A stretch of 64,000 nucleotides of DNA from Tetragonia tetragonoides. Lineage: Eukaryota > Streptophyta > Magnoliopsida > Caryophyllales > Aizoaceae. Under the pieces are notes generated by a model, which was not told the DNA's origin, ran no database searches, and worked only from the letters and a program-made list of their open reading frames with translations. The first letter of the stretch is position 1. Each line of letters begins with the position of its first letter. Position numbers and translations under genes: made by a program. Positions 47,924 to 59,168 of the stretch are shown piece after piece. The stretch is taken from positions 35,750,766 through 35,814,765 of the forward strand of contig CM076147.1 in assembly GCA_038025085.1 (NCBI GenBank), given 5' to 3'.

Positions 47924-48540
47924 TAGTTCCTTCTGAGTCGCTACAAGATTTTACATGGAACATGTGAAGTCATTGCCACATGAATATATTCTGTTTTATG
48001 TACGGAAAATCAAATTGGATCCTGTTTTTTTTTTTTGTCGTTTCCATGTTGTATTCTGTTTTGTTTCGTTCCGTTTTACGCCGTTTCGTTCCACATTTTG
48101 TACTTTATTTTGTCTCATATTTTGTTTAAATATCCACGTTGTTCCAATCTACATCGTACCGTTTCTCACCGTTCACACCATTTCATTGAATAAGTATTAG
48201 TACTTTCTAATTTCACTTTTCATCTACTCCATTATTTATGATTGTCGGAAGTCGATATTTGCTTCCCGTATGTACTGCGTGGCTACTAGCAGCTTGCAGA
48301 GCAACTACAAAATCCCCAGTGTGTGGTTGATGTGAATTTAGAGCTGCCACATGACATGATATGACTTCACCTATTCAATAATGCAACGAGCTACTGTAGT
48401 TCCTACACCTATTCAATAAATATTAACACATGTATAATGTATAATGTATAATGTGGGCTAGCAATTACTCCGTATTAGCAAGTGCCGCGGCGCGCGACTA
48501 CGAAACTTAGGGCCGGTTAGCTAACCGGCCTTCTTCTAAT
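47924..48540. other. Distal part of P450 3' flank, copy 2
   Basis: Resumes the flank after the MULE. TTCTGAGTCGCTA, ACATGTGAAGTCATTGCCAC and the end block GCAAGTGCCGCGGCGCGCG all have diverged counterparts at 50660-51010. About 48022-48190 is an extra T-rich TTTCGTTCCGTTTTACGCCG-type insertion absent from that counterpart. No gene. Confidence 0.6.
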
Positions 48541-48962
48541 TTCTACTTCTCTTTTCACATTTGTTCTTATTTATCTATTTTTCATCGACTCCCTCTATTT
48601 GTAATTTCTACGAAGTTGAAATAAAGTCACTATTTTGGATCTTTATGAGTGTATGCTCTGATCCTATGGATATTTTAAGCTTGCCCCTATTGAGTGATGT
48701 ACCGACTGTTGGCTCTGATTTTATTTATTTTTTTAATAAAATAAACAAAGGTTACCAAAAAAATGTGACTCTTTCTTTTTTTTTTTGGTTACAATGTGAC
48801 TTCCTTTGTGGTGGCTTAAATTAGAATTCATTTTTGAGTTGTCTGGTGCTCTTATGACTTATGAGCACATAATATCAACACTATGATTATAACTTATTTC
48901 TCTAAGTTTAACTTCACGACTACAGAAAGTGATATTTGATTAAACGAATATAATAGCACTAA

Positions 48963-49248
48963 GGCCCCATTTGATTCATCTGGATAAAATTGATCTGATC
49001 TGATCTGAACTGAACTGAAATAAACTGAACTGAATTGATTTTTAAACTTGACCGTTAAACATTTAAAATTTGTCCAAGCATAGTCAATATTGGACTCATT
49101 TGAAAAAATAATTTGAGATCTTTCCGATGACATAATTATCATCATAAAATTATTTCGGAATGAAAAATTATATGAGTGATAAAATTACGCATGAACTAAA
49201 CTGGACTAAACTGAATTTAAGTAAAATTAAGGTGAATCAAACAGAGTC
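48963..49248. mobile_element. Tourist-like MITE, 286 bp, TAA duplication
   Basis: Termini GGCCCCATTTGATTCA and the inverse TGAATCAAACAGAGTC, flanked by TAA at 48960-48962 and 49249-49251. The interior has runs of GATCTGAACTGAACTGAA. A second member lies in opposite orientation at 61584-61839. The host sequence on both sides matches the uninterrupted flank at about 45400. Confidence 0.82.
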
Positions 49249-49651
49249 TAAGTGTTGTAATAACGAGTTCAAAACAAAAAGGAAAAACTCAAAATACGGG
49301 GCATGGCACGGGGTGTCAAACTAGTAGGGAATTCAAAAACCAAGAAATAAACCAACATTTGGAATGGACTCCACAGTTCACACACTAGAAAATTTTAATT
49401 AAAGTTAATTTGGACTTTAAAAAACTATAAATTTGATTTAGATTATCAAATTGATAAATTATGTGTTCTAGAGTACTAGTTTTCACTTAAGTTAACTGGA
49501 CTACACTGAATTGAACAGAATATCATTATTGAATTGAACTCAACAGAACCGAATTTGATAGTAATATGTTAAAGAAAAGATATGTTTACGGAACCAAATT
49601 GAATTGAATATTTTTTGCTAGTTAAAAAAGAGGGTGCAAGTGCATGGCGAC

Positions 49652-50320
49652 TAGAGCTGGCCAAACGGGTGGGTCCCCTGTGCCCAACCTGACCTGACCC
49701 GACTTGGTCAAAACCGGGTCATCCCCGGGTCGGGCCATAAACGGGTCGGCCAATTATAGGGCCGGGACGGGTCGCCTACCGAGCCGATTTTTTTTCCTTG
49801 TTTTTCTCGCATGTCTCACAACACCACCATTAACCTCACCACCACAGAACCATTAACCTCACCACCAGCAGCTAGTGCCTCCACTACCACCACCAGAACA
49901 CAAGAAAAATACCGCCATTAATTCAATCTCGGCTCCTTCCCACCATCCATCAAACAACAGTGAAACACAAAGAAAGACAAAAAAAAAAACCTAAATTATC
50001 AAAAGAGGAGAGAGAGAGAGAGACAAGATGAGGCCTCTTTGTTATTGAAGAAAGAACAAATTGACTGGAAAAGAAGTATGGGGATTATAGTGAGGATGAT
50101 TGAGGAGAGAGAGAGAATGAAGAGAGAAAGATGACATGGAATTTGCATCCATTCAGTTTATTTCACTAATTCCGATCTAAAAAAAATAACTTCACTAATG
50201 GGCTATAAAAATGGGTCGTGACCCGCCTTGAGCCGTCTCAACTTTTAGATGACCAGACCCGACCCAGCCCATTTAGCAAGTGGACTGACCCAACCCGATC
50301 CGTCCAGTTGTCCAAGTTTA
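49652..50320. mobile_element. hAT-type MITE, 669 bp
   Basis: Termini TAGAGCTGGCCAA and the inverse TTGTCCAAGTTTA with a perfect 8-bp duplication ATGGCGAC (49644-49651 and 50321-50328). GACCCG/CGGGTC-rich ends match the family at 2310-2560. The interior carries ACCACCA-rich and GAGAGA-rich stretches. Confidence 0.85.
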
Positions 50321-51015
50321 ATGGCGACCGAGGCACCCCTACCTATTACTAAATATGTTTACGGAACCAAATTGAATTGAATATTTAGAAGCTACATAAT
50401 CGAACCTATTACTAATAAATAAGTGGACACACCCAACAAAATCCATAAGGAAAAACACCAAACATTTACCCAATAATTAAGTGAATCATGTAGTATAAAA
50501 CATAAAGGGACAGAAAATCTCATGGTTGGGCACGTGGGGAAGTTCTTTCAAAATTGCATGGCTGTGTTTCTTCAATCTCTGTTTGGATGTAATTCCTACA
50601 TTTGCAACAAAAAGATAAAAATGAAAAAAAAAAGTTGTGTGGTGCTGGTGCAGGTAAGGACTTCTGAATCGCTAAACCTTTTTTTTTTTTTTTTTTGTTT
50701 TTTGCTCATCAAAAGATTAACGGACATGTGAAGTCAGTGCGACATGAATACATGATCTGATTTATATACGGATCCATTATCTATGATTGTCAGAACTGGA
50801 TCTTTGCTGTATGTACTGCGTGGTGGCCAAGTCTATAACAGTGTATGTGTGGTTGATATGGATTTAGAGCGAGCTGCCACATGACTATGACTTTTCCCCG
50901 CATAATGTCAAAGAGTTCTTACAGGCTACAAGACACCTTTTAAAAAATATCAACACATATATCATGTGGAGTAGCAATTATTAGCAAGTGACGCGGCGCG
51001 TGGTTAGGAGACTTA

Positions 51016-51611
51016 GGGTGTATTTTTTTCCACTTATTGGACCTTACTCGATCACTGAAAATCAGTGGCAAGACCTTACTCAATCAGTGTGAATCAGTGG
51101 CAAGACCTTATTGAATCAGTGACAAAACTTTATTCAATCAGTGGAAATCAGTGGCAGGACTCACATTTCTCCTCACAGGATCAGTGGCAGGTCCTTACTC
51201 AATCAGTGAGAATCAGTGGAAGGACCTTACTGTATCAGTGGAAATCAGTGGCAGGACCTTACTCAATCAGTGACAATCAGTGGCAGGACTTTACTCAATC
51301 ACTGACAATCAGTGAAAATAAGTGGAAAAGTCTTGCCACTTACTCACTGATTGAGTAAGGTCCTGCCACTGATTTTCACTGATTCAGTAAGGTCCTTCCA
51401 CTGATTCTCACTGATTGAGTAAGGTCCTGCCACTGTTCCTGTGAGTAGGAATGTGGGTCCTACCACTGATTTCCACTGATTGAGTAAGGTCCTACCACTG
51501 ATTCTCACTGATTCAATAAAGTCTAGCCACTGATTCTCACTGATTAAGTAAGGTCTTGCCACTTATTTTCACTGATTGAGTAAGGTCCAATAAGTGGAAA
51601 AGAACACACCC
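51016..51611. repeat. Foldback element built of about 32-bp repeats in two inverted arms
   Basis: Ends GGGTGTATTTTTTTCC and the inverse GGAAAAGAACACACCC. Each arm of about 300 bp is an array of a roughly 32-bp unit (TTACTCAATCAGTG followed by AATCAGTGGCAGGACC, with variants), and the second arm is the reverse complement of the first around about 51325. Flanked by TTA on the left and TTG on the right, compatible with a PIF/Harbinger 3-bp duplication. The repetitive-peptide frames across it are by-products. Confidence 0.8.
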
Positions 51612-51613
51612 TT

Positions 51614-51735
51614 GGCGTGTGTTCTTTTTCACTTATTTTCACTGATTGAGTAAGGTTATGCCACTGATTTTCACTGATTGAGTAAGGTTCTGCCACTGAT
51701 TTTCACTGGTTTAGTAAGGTTTAGTCATTGATTCC
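51614..51735. repeat. Partial second copy of the 32-bp-repeat element
   Basis: Begins GGCGTGTGTTCTTTTTCACT immediately after the foldback element and continues with three units of TTTTCACTGATTGAGTAAGG. It then fades into unique sequence without the opposite arm. Confidence 0.7.
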
Positions 51736-52320
51736 CACTAATTGGAAGGGAAAACGGTTTTCCGTTGGTGGGACACTATGTCCATGAAGCACTAATTGTG
51801 GACTTAATCATCGGGTTTGGTTATCGGGACTTCGGGTCATAAAAACAAACTCGCACCCGACTTGATTGAGCCTCAGGCCGAGAACTTTCTGACCACTTTC
51901 TCAATATTGTTTTTTTTCCCAAAGAAGTACTTATAATTTTTGACCCCGATATGCGTTTGAGGTGATTTTTTTTTAATCCACCTAACTTTTCGAAATCGAC
52001 GCAACTATCTTAGTAGATTTTTTTTTATAAAAAATTATTTTTTAGGAAAATTATTTTCCGTTGTAACCAAACAACGAAAAATGTGAATGGAAATACATTT
52101 TACACTGAAAATACTTTTCAGTTTAAAACGATTTTCTGCCCAACCATTTAAAAAGATTTTCCGCCCTACCAAACAGAGCCTTAGTGTAATATACACAAAC
52201 TTGTCTAGTGTCTATCTCTCTCCTAACCCTTGGGCCCCTTTGAATTTTATGGGGGTAGTATGAGTATTTGGGAGAGGAGAGAAATAGACACAAGACATGT
52301 TAGTGTATACTACACATGGC
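51736..52320. other. Intergenic, no gene seen
   Basis: Contains TTTTCCG/CGGAAAA-type inverted blocks near 51755 and 52050-52170 that may be the ends of a further decayed insertion. No coding similarity recognised. Confidence 0.4.
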
Positions 52321-52430
52321 GTAAGCCTAGCATTTTCCTTTACAGGTCACCTTCTAAAAAATATCAAGACATGTATCATGTGGATTGTGGGGTAGCAATT
52401 TGCAAATGTTGTGAGTGTCCCATATTGAAT
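52320..52430. repeat. Fossil fragment of the P450 3' flank
   Basis: ACCTTCTAAAAAATATCAAGAC and ATCATGTGGA..GTAGCAATT parallel the end of the flank copy at 50930-50990. Short and diverged. Confidence 0.55.
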
Positions 52431-52596
52431 TAATTGGAAGGAGGAGACGAGATGTACATATTTTTACAAATCAATGTTTGTAGACTTTGATCACTAAAAG
52501 TCTTATATAACATACTGTTATAGGATGGAGGGAGTAAAAATGTCGTAGATTTGTTAAAAAGATAAAATAGATTACAAAGTACTACTTAGTCTAAAG

Positions 52597-52745
52597 TGGG
52601 GTCAATTAATTAGGATAATAGCATTTCAAGAAGTCTTCTAAGGAGATTAGCTATAGACTTTAGTGGTAATACTAATAATGCTATGTTCTATTCCAATCAA
52701 CAAAATGAAGATAACTCATCATACTGCACTAAGTGCCTTTACAAT
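52597..52745. repeat. Paralogous copy of sequence downstream of the HAD hydrolase gene
   Basis: Aligns with 62018-62130. GGGGTCAA, then TTCAAGAA.TCTTCT, GAGATTAGCTA.AGAC, and a 33-bp block around TGTTCTATTCCAATCAACAA that is almost exact. Shows that the duplicated unit once reached the 3' end of the HAD gene. The HAD coding exons themselves are not found here. Confidence 0.8.
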
Positions 52746-52924
52746 GAGATGAGATCAGATCCCCTTTAAATTCCAATCAATTACTCCAATTAACTCCTTT
52801 AATATATATTTTGGTCTTTATGAGATATTGCAGAGATTTATTATTGTAGGGAATAATAGAAGAGGATTTTAACTCGAATGACCATCCACACCTCTTAAAA
52901 TGAAGTTAATTTTATATTGATTTA

Positions 52925-53050
52925 TAGTAAGGTCTATAAGATGTTGCGTAGTGCCTTTCATTGTTACTTCGTATTGTTTCAAGAAAATGCCAATATATGG
53001 CCAATTACTAGCAGGGACCCATTAGGACAATAGATTTCATATCACACCAC
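52925..53050. repeat. Diverged direct repeat, unit 1 of 2
   Basis: Matches 54125-54250: AAGGTCT, TTACGTAGTG/TTGCGTAGTGCC, ATTGTTAC, ATGGCCAATTA and GATTTCATATCACACC in the same order. Part of the older tandem duplication pattern. Confidence 0.7.
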
Positions 53051-53229
53051 ACCACACCACCCTCAAAGGCCTCGATCAACTGGCTCAAAATGCACTTGTA
53101 CAAATAAAGTTAGTCATAAATGAAAACTATATTTGCAGTAACTAAGATTGTTAGTCATAACTACAATACTGTTCAGTCAATACAATATTGAATGTGTGTA
53201 CACTTACTTTCGTCCTTTCTCCACATCCA

Positions 53230-54110
53230 TATTTGTACTAAACTATTAAAACCTCCATTTTGAGTTGTCACGTGTTACTCTTATATTGCTATTTTGAATA
53301 AAAAAAATTCTAATTATTTGAACCCTTACCCTCAATCTTATTACACTTTATGTCAATTGTGGTACCAACTTAATTTGCTAATTTTACCTGCATAAAAATA
53401 TAATATCAACACTATAATAAGTAAGACTTATTCCTTTACGTTTAAATTCATGACCACATTAAATGATGTTTAATTAATTAAACAAATACGTAGTGCTTTA
53501 GTAATAATTTTATAAGCATGTTCAAACAAAACTCAAAACTCGGGGCATCGCACAATGCAAGGTGTCAAAGTAGTGGAGAATTCAAAGTACCTAGTCCTTA
53601 CGCTTTCGAAAGCTCATTTACTTCTCTCCCACAGTGGCATAAGTTTATCATTATTAACGTGCCGAAATGAATACTCTTTTAATAAAAAGATAGTACTCTG
53701 TAATTTTTTTTTTCCGGTGAACCAACTTGGATTGTATTCAACTGTTCTGAAATAAACTATACGTCATTTATATTGAACTGAACTGAACTGAAATGAAATG
53801 AATAGTAACATATAAGAGAAAAAAAAATATATCACTGGAGTGAATAGAACAAAATATCCTTAAACTAAATTGAGTCGAACTTAACTAATCAGATCAATTA
53901 TAAAAATAATTTGAAAAGAATCCTCCTAAGTCCATATAAAAATCTAAAATTTCACCCGAGTGAATCATGCATAAAACTTGACATGAATTCTCATGGTTGT
54001 GCATGTGAGAAAATTCTTTTTGAAGACACATATCTGATTGGTTGTTTTTGTTTCTTTTGAATCGTCAAAAAAGATTAATCATGGAACATGTGAAGTCAAT
54101 GCGACATGAT
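53230..54110. repeat. Second fossil copy of the P450 3' flank
   Basis: Shares, in order, TTTTGAGTTGTCACGTG, TAATATCAACACTATAAT, TTAGTAATAATTTTATAAGC, the CTCAAAACTCGGGGCATCGC block, AAAGCTCATTTACTTCTCTC, GTGCATGTGAGAAA and GAACATGTGAAGTCAATGCG with the other flanks. It preserves the uninterrupted sites for the Helitron (about 53464) and the 1-kb foldback (about 53640) found in the next copy. Confidence 0.75.
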
Positions 54111-54124
54111 TTGTCTAATTGTCT

Positions 54125-54250
54125 TATAGAATTATCGTAAGGTCTCTAACGAGTTACGTAGTGTCTTCCATTGTTACTCCCTATTGTTTTAAAAAAATGC
54201 TAATGGCCAATTATTAGCGAGTTAGGGACCCAATAGATTTCATATCACAC
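54125..54250. repeat. Diverged direct repeat, unit 2 of 2
   Basis: Partner of 52925-53050; see the shared blocks named there. It lies directly before the CACTA-like terminal fragment. Confidence 0.7.
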
Positions 54251-54253
54251 CAA

Positions 54254-54541
54254 CTTCATATTAAAAAAGTGTTGCTTTTAGTTTGATAAAAACAACAAAA
54301 AGCGCTACATTTATTAGAAATAAATGTTGCATTTAGTTTCAGAAAAAAAATGCTGCATTTGTAAAAGTTATGCAGCACTTCCATAAAGTGTTGCATATTT
54401 GGAGAAAAACATTGTATTAAGCTAATGCAACGCGACCAAAGGCAGCACTCCATAAAACGTTGCATTAAGCTTCATGCATCACTTTTTGATGATAATACAA
54501 CATTTTTGAAGCGCTGCAGTAGGCCTTTTTTTGCAGTAGTG
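54254..54541. mobile_element. CACTA-like terminal fragment
   Basis: Ends in TTTTTTTGCAGTAGTG, a CACTACTGCAAA-type terminus read on the plus strand. It is filled with subterminal repeats of GTTGCATTTAG, GCGCTGCA and GCAGCACT. Only one terminus was found, so it is a fragment or a solo end of a family different from the element at 32761. Confidence 0.55.
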
Positions 54542-55430
54542 AACGAATGGAGTCTGAGTCATTTCATGAGTTTATGTAGTACAGTAGTATGTAGTGGCAT
54601 TATTGCACGACACTATTATATATCGCGCTTCTTTTTCGGCTGGTTATATAGGACCCTTATTAAGCCACACATTGTGTGCAAATTTAATTTCACACAAGCA
54701 AGTAAAAGTGTGACACATGGTAAATGATAGAATCTTTTTAGGGGGGAAGTATTTCACAATGGAGGGAATTGTAGGAGGAAAACAATTTCACTTAGGAGGG
54801 AATACTGAGGATGGGAGGGAATATTGAGGATGGGAGGAAAACTATGAAAATAGTAGTTAAATTTTCCCTAAAAATAAGGAGGTAAAAATAAAGGAAAGCG
54901 TTTACAGAAATGTTGTTAGATTTCAGCAGAACTATGGAGTTTCAGTTTAGTTAGCAAAGCAAAAAAAAATAATACCTTAATACCAATCATATTCAGAAGA
55001 ACGTTATTTGAAAAATAAAAAAATAAAAAAAGGGAAAAAAAAAAGAAAAAAAGATGGTCTAACGTAAAGAAGTGTATATTGTTGTTGCTTGGTTAGTGGC
55101 CTAACATACATATTTTAAGTAATTAACTATATAGTTCATTAGCAAACAAAAAAAACTATATAGTTCATTAATTTAGTAGCGATTATTGTAGATTTTTTAA
55201 TAATCAACTACTAATTTTTATATTTTTGGTGCGCACTAATCAACTACTATTTTTTTTTTTTTTTTTTTTTGTTGTTGGTGAAAATGAAAGTACAAATTAA
55301 AGCACCGCAATAGGAACAAATTAGCTATGAACAAAACGTGGCAAAATAAAGAACAAAAAAAAAAGAAAAAAAAAGAAAACTAACTAACTAGCTATAAACA
55401 AGACGTGGGAAGTCTGGGAACGCTTTCCCC
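54542..55430. other. Intergenic, low-complexity
   Basis: Contains GGAGGGAATA..GAGGATGG direct repeats (54760-54835), A-rich runs (54960-55050), a T run at about 55246-55271 and a 22-bp repeat around CTATATAGTTCATTA. No gene seen. Confidence 0.5.
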
Positions 55431-55434
55431 CTCC

Positions 55435-55580
55435 CCTAGGAGAAATTTTTGCATAGTCGAGGAGCACTGTTCCCTCTTCTCACAAAATAAGTGGAGCCCA
55501 CTCTAAATTCAAATTGATAATTTTCTATTTTGTGAGAGGAGGGAGCAGTGCTCCTGGACTACACAATAATTCCTCCTCCC
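55435..55580. repeat. Foldback MITE, about 145 bp
   Basis: GTCGAGGAGCACTGTTCCCT..CTCACAAAATA faces the inverse TATTTTGTGAGAGGAGGGAG..GCAGTGCTCCTGGAC. The arms are about 60 bp with a 25-bp loop. A target-site duplication was not resolved. Confidence 0.65.
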
Positions 55581-56569
55581 CCAGGTCCTAAATTTATTGG
55601 AAGTGAACAAAGAAAAAAAATGCAAAATAATACTTATCCCTTCAACAACACTATTTTGAAATTCAAACTATATATTTTAAATTTCAAACTCTCAAATTTT
55701 AAATTTATCTCAAAAAGATTCCATATACTTTTATAAATAATAATTTATTTATCTTCATCCTTATTGGCCTGTGTGAAACTATTTTTCCACACATAGTGTG
55801 GCTGTACCCTTTTCCGGTTATATATGATACACGTCTTTACTGTTTACCAGTCTCAAGCTTCGGGTATCTTTGGTTTGAATTTGATTGACTTAAAACTATT
55901 TTTATGGTTGCATTGAGCTTTAGCTATTATTAGTTGACCTTTTATACTTATAAAGTTTATTGGTGTCTTTAGTTTCAACTCTATTAAATGTATTATAGCT
56001 AGGTGTCTCTTATCTTATGGGTATATTAACTATAAGTATATGCTCCTATGAATATTTTGAATTTCTCCTACATTTAGTGATGTTCTGATTATAAATAAAC
56101 TCTTTGCCGTCACCACAAAAAAAAAAAAAGACGATTATCATTTTCTTTGTTTTTTTGTTCTTTGTGCTTGTTAGTAGTACAATTCAGTTTGAGTCATTGC
56201 AATATTAAAATGCTCCTACTTCCACATAGATTATTATTCAATGCGTGTCAGTGTGTATCTCTAATAATAAGTGACTATGATCAAAACACAAGCACTCATT
56301 TTCAAAAAAAAAAAAAAAAAAATGCACTCAACACATTACGTACATGTAACGTCCTTTCTCCACATACATACCTATTTGTACAAAAATATTAAATCTTGAT
56401 TTTGAGTTGTCATGTATTACTCGTATTGTTATTTTGAATGAAAAAATTTAAATCAGATTTGAACCCATATCCTTAACTTATCACACTTTTACCTGTATAA
56501 AATATAATATCAACACTACATATGGACTTATTCCCTTTACGTTTAGATTCATGATTACATTAAATGATA

Positions 56570-57541
56570 TCTTACCTTACTATTAAAACACAGTGCGATC
56601 CTTTCGAAACTTGCCCGGTGATGACACGTAGGACGCTAACTAAGAAGATCACGTTTGTGCGAGGATGCCACGTAAACGACACATAAGCACAAACTCGCCA
56701 CATAACATAACGCATCATCCAAGTGTCATCCATTAATGCCTTATCATTAGTTGAACTTATTATCATATTTATTAGCATATTTACAAATTACAAAATAAAA
56801 TAACTTTAGTTACGTAACTAAAAAAATTATAATTTTTACCCCATCGGATTGGATTCCAAAAATACTTCAAAATGAGATATCTATGTCCTATAATCTTTGC
56901 TAGAAGCTAAATGGACAAGACATGTAGGGTGACTATAAGGTAATCTAAATATTTTTATTTTATTTTTCTAATTAAAAAATTATTATCTATATATTTATCT
57001 TCTATACTAAATACAAAAACACATTGCAGTTTTACCAGTCTCACCATATGACACTATTATGAGGTCTCTCTTATCTTTAGGATGTTACCTAATACAATCT
57101 AACCATGTGGTATCACTCTTGCCATGTGGCATTTCTATGAGTCACTGCTATTTTTTTAGTCACCATATAATTCACCTTTCTCATGTGGCGCAAATATGAC
57201 TCTTAACATGTGTTATCATTTAATTCGTTAATTACCTGTCAATCTACCAATACATTGGCAGTGAATTAGAAGTTCAATAAAAAGATATAGATTTACATCT
57301 TAATATTTACTTAGTCATGCCCTCACTTTGAGTAGTCCATTTTTAAGTAACCATCTATAAACACGTTGTGGAGTTATTGAAGTTTTTTTATTTTTTATGG
57401 TCTCTGCCTATTTATATTACGAACAAATGAAGTTTGATATATTATTTATTTCTAAATCTTACATAAAATAATTACTACAGGCAATGAAGCAATACCTAAA
57501 TGAAAGACGAACCCCGGTACATCGCCCGGTACCAAAACTTG
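56570..57541 (+). mobile_element. Non-autonomous Helitron, 972 bp
   Basis: The 5' end TCTTACCTTACTATTAAAAC fits the plant Helitron start. The 3' end has a hairpin (GGTAC, 8-nt loop, GTACC) 6 nt before CTTG, a variant of the usual CTRG. It is inserted between A and T with no target duplication. The empty site is seen in the paralogous flank at about 53464, where TTAAATGATG runs straight into TTTAATT. No Rep/helicase coding sequence. Confidence 0.8.
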
Positions 57542-57895
57542 TTTGGTTATAAAAATACAATAGTGCTTTAGTAATAACCATGTACAAACAAAAGGAAAAA
57601 CTTGCGACATTATAGGGTGTCAAAGTAATAGGGATTTCAAACACCTAATACAAATGGAAACTGAAGCTGAAAGACATCTACATTTGACAACATTATTAGA
57701 GCCGAGACTTTATAACATTTTTCAAAATAAATAAATAAATAAAAAAATCTAAGATTCCCATGGACTTGAAACTCAAAAAACAGAAATATATCTAAAGTGT
57801 CTGTAAAAAGAAACCAATAATTTAAAAAAAATTAGAAACGTAATGTTTCCCTTTCAAAAGCTCATTTACTTTTCTCCCATGGTTGCATAAGTTTC

Positions 57896-58308
57896 TTAGT
57901 GAATTGCTAAATACCGCCCCTTTTTACTAGCTACCGCCCCCCCAATTTCCAATTTTACCCTCCCCCCTTTTCCTCACTCACTCTCACTCATCCTCTCTTC
58001 CTCACTCACTCTCACTCATCCTCTCTTCCTCACTCACTCTCACTCATCCTCACCACCACACCATCACACCGGCAACCACCACCACTCACGGCACAACCAC
58101 CACCGGTAAATTTTTTTTTGCGCATTTTTTTTGCACAGTCGTCTGAAATTTTCGACTACAGACGACTCACCCAAGGGTGAGTCGTCTGAAATTTCCGACT
58201 CACCCAAGGGTGAGTCGCCTCTAGCAGACGACTCACCCAAGGGTGAGTCGAAAATTTCAGACGACTGTGCAAAAAAAAAAATATTATTATTATTTATTAT
58301 TATTATTA

Positions 58309-58341
<33 letters not shown>

Positions 58342-58358
58342 TATTGTTATTATTATTA

Positions 58359-58394
<36 letters not shown>

Positions 58395-58906
58395 CTGATT
58401 ATTGTTTAATTAATTAAAAATGTGAACTAGCTCGGCACCGATTTACCGGCTCCTCCCCTCTACCATTTCACATTTTTAATTAATTAAACAATAATCAGTA
58501 ATAATAATAATAATAATAATATTAATAATAATAACAATAAATAATAATAATAATAATAATAATAACAATAAATAATAATAATAATAATAAATAATAATAA
58601 TAATTTTTTTTTGCACAGTCGACTGAAATTTTCGACTCACCCAAGGGTGAGTCGAAAATTTCAGACGACTGTGCAAAAAAAATGCGCAAAAAAAAAATTT
58701 ACCGGTGGTGATTGTGCCGTGAGTGGTGGTGGTTGCCGGTGTGATGGTGTGGTGGTGAGGATGAGTGAGAGTGAGTGAGGAAGAGAGGATGAGTGAGAGT
58801 GAGTGAGGAAGAGGGGATGAGTGAGGAAAAGGGGTGAGGGTAAAATTGGAAATTGGGGGGGCGGTAGCTAGTAAAAAGGGGGCGGTATTTAGTAACACCC
58901 TTTTTA
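57896..58906. mobile_element. 1-kb foldback element with nested palindromes
   Basis: Outer arms of about 240 bp are near-perfect inverted repeats, from TTAGTGAATTGCTAAATACC at the left to GGCGGTATTTAGTAACACCC at the right. Inside each arm are CTCACTCATCC repeats, a GTCGTCTGAAATTTTCGAC block and the hairpin CGACTCACCCAAGGGTGAGTCG in two or more copies. The centre is a (TTA)n/(TAA)n palindrome (58281-58400 against 58495-58605). The element sits in P450-flank sequence that is continuous at 53640. No coding capacity recognised. Confidence 0.82.
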
Positions 58907-59001
58907 TCACTTATTATTGACCATATTCTTTTCCATTGAACTTAATACTTGGACTATATTGTATACTTGTATTGCATTGTGCTGAATTAAACTAAACACC
59001 A

Positions 59002-59168
59002 TAAATTAAATAAGAGGGGAAAAAAAATGCAGTGAAGTGAATTAAATAAAATACCATTAAACTAAATTGAGTTGAACTTATATAACTAAATTTTAAATCC
59101 ATTATAAAAATAATTGGAAAAAATCCGGCCTAGTCCATATAAAAATCTATGCTTTTACCCAAATGAAT
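59002..59168. repeat. 167-bp direct repeat, left copy
   Basis: About 98% identical to 59495-59661. The two copies flank the insertion at 59169-59494. The right copy runs on into normal flank sequence (ATCATGCATAACAC), whereas this one stops at the insertion. Confidence 0.9.

Larger units (their letters stand above)
48644..51015. repeat. Fossil copy of the P450 3' flank (older duplicate)
   Basis: Collinear with the flanks of both P450s but clearly diverged. It has GATCCTATGGATATTTTAAGCT, then the AATAAACAAAGGTTACC block, TGAGTTGTCTGGTG, GAATGGACTCCACA, the GGGGAAGTTCTTTCAAA block and a final GCGGCGCG motif. It is interrupted by a Tourist-like MITE (48963-49248) and a hAT MITE (49652-50320). 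No P450 coding sequence precedes it; the join at about 48640 goes straight from the end of the copy 2 flank. Confidence 0.8.

Noticed and set aside
48034..48190. Frame rich in Phe/Ser over the TTCCGTT repeats
   Set aside because: Low-complexity translation of a degenerate minisatellite.
51065..51562. Open frames encoding repetitive ISGRTLL / QWQDL-type peptides on both strands
   Set aside because: They arise from the inverted 32-bp repeat array of the foldback element, exist on both strands equally and match no protein family.
57896..58906. CRISPR-like appearance of the repeated CACCCAAGGGTGAG hairpins
   Set aside because: Spacing is irregular, no unique spacers exist, and this is plant nuclear DNA; the repeats are parts of a foldback element.
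58131..58910. Frames with poly-Tyr/Ile/Leu tracts and EISDSPKGES repeats
   Set aside because: Translation of (TTA)n runs and of the repeated CACCCAAGGGTGAG hairpin; not genes.
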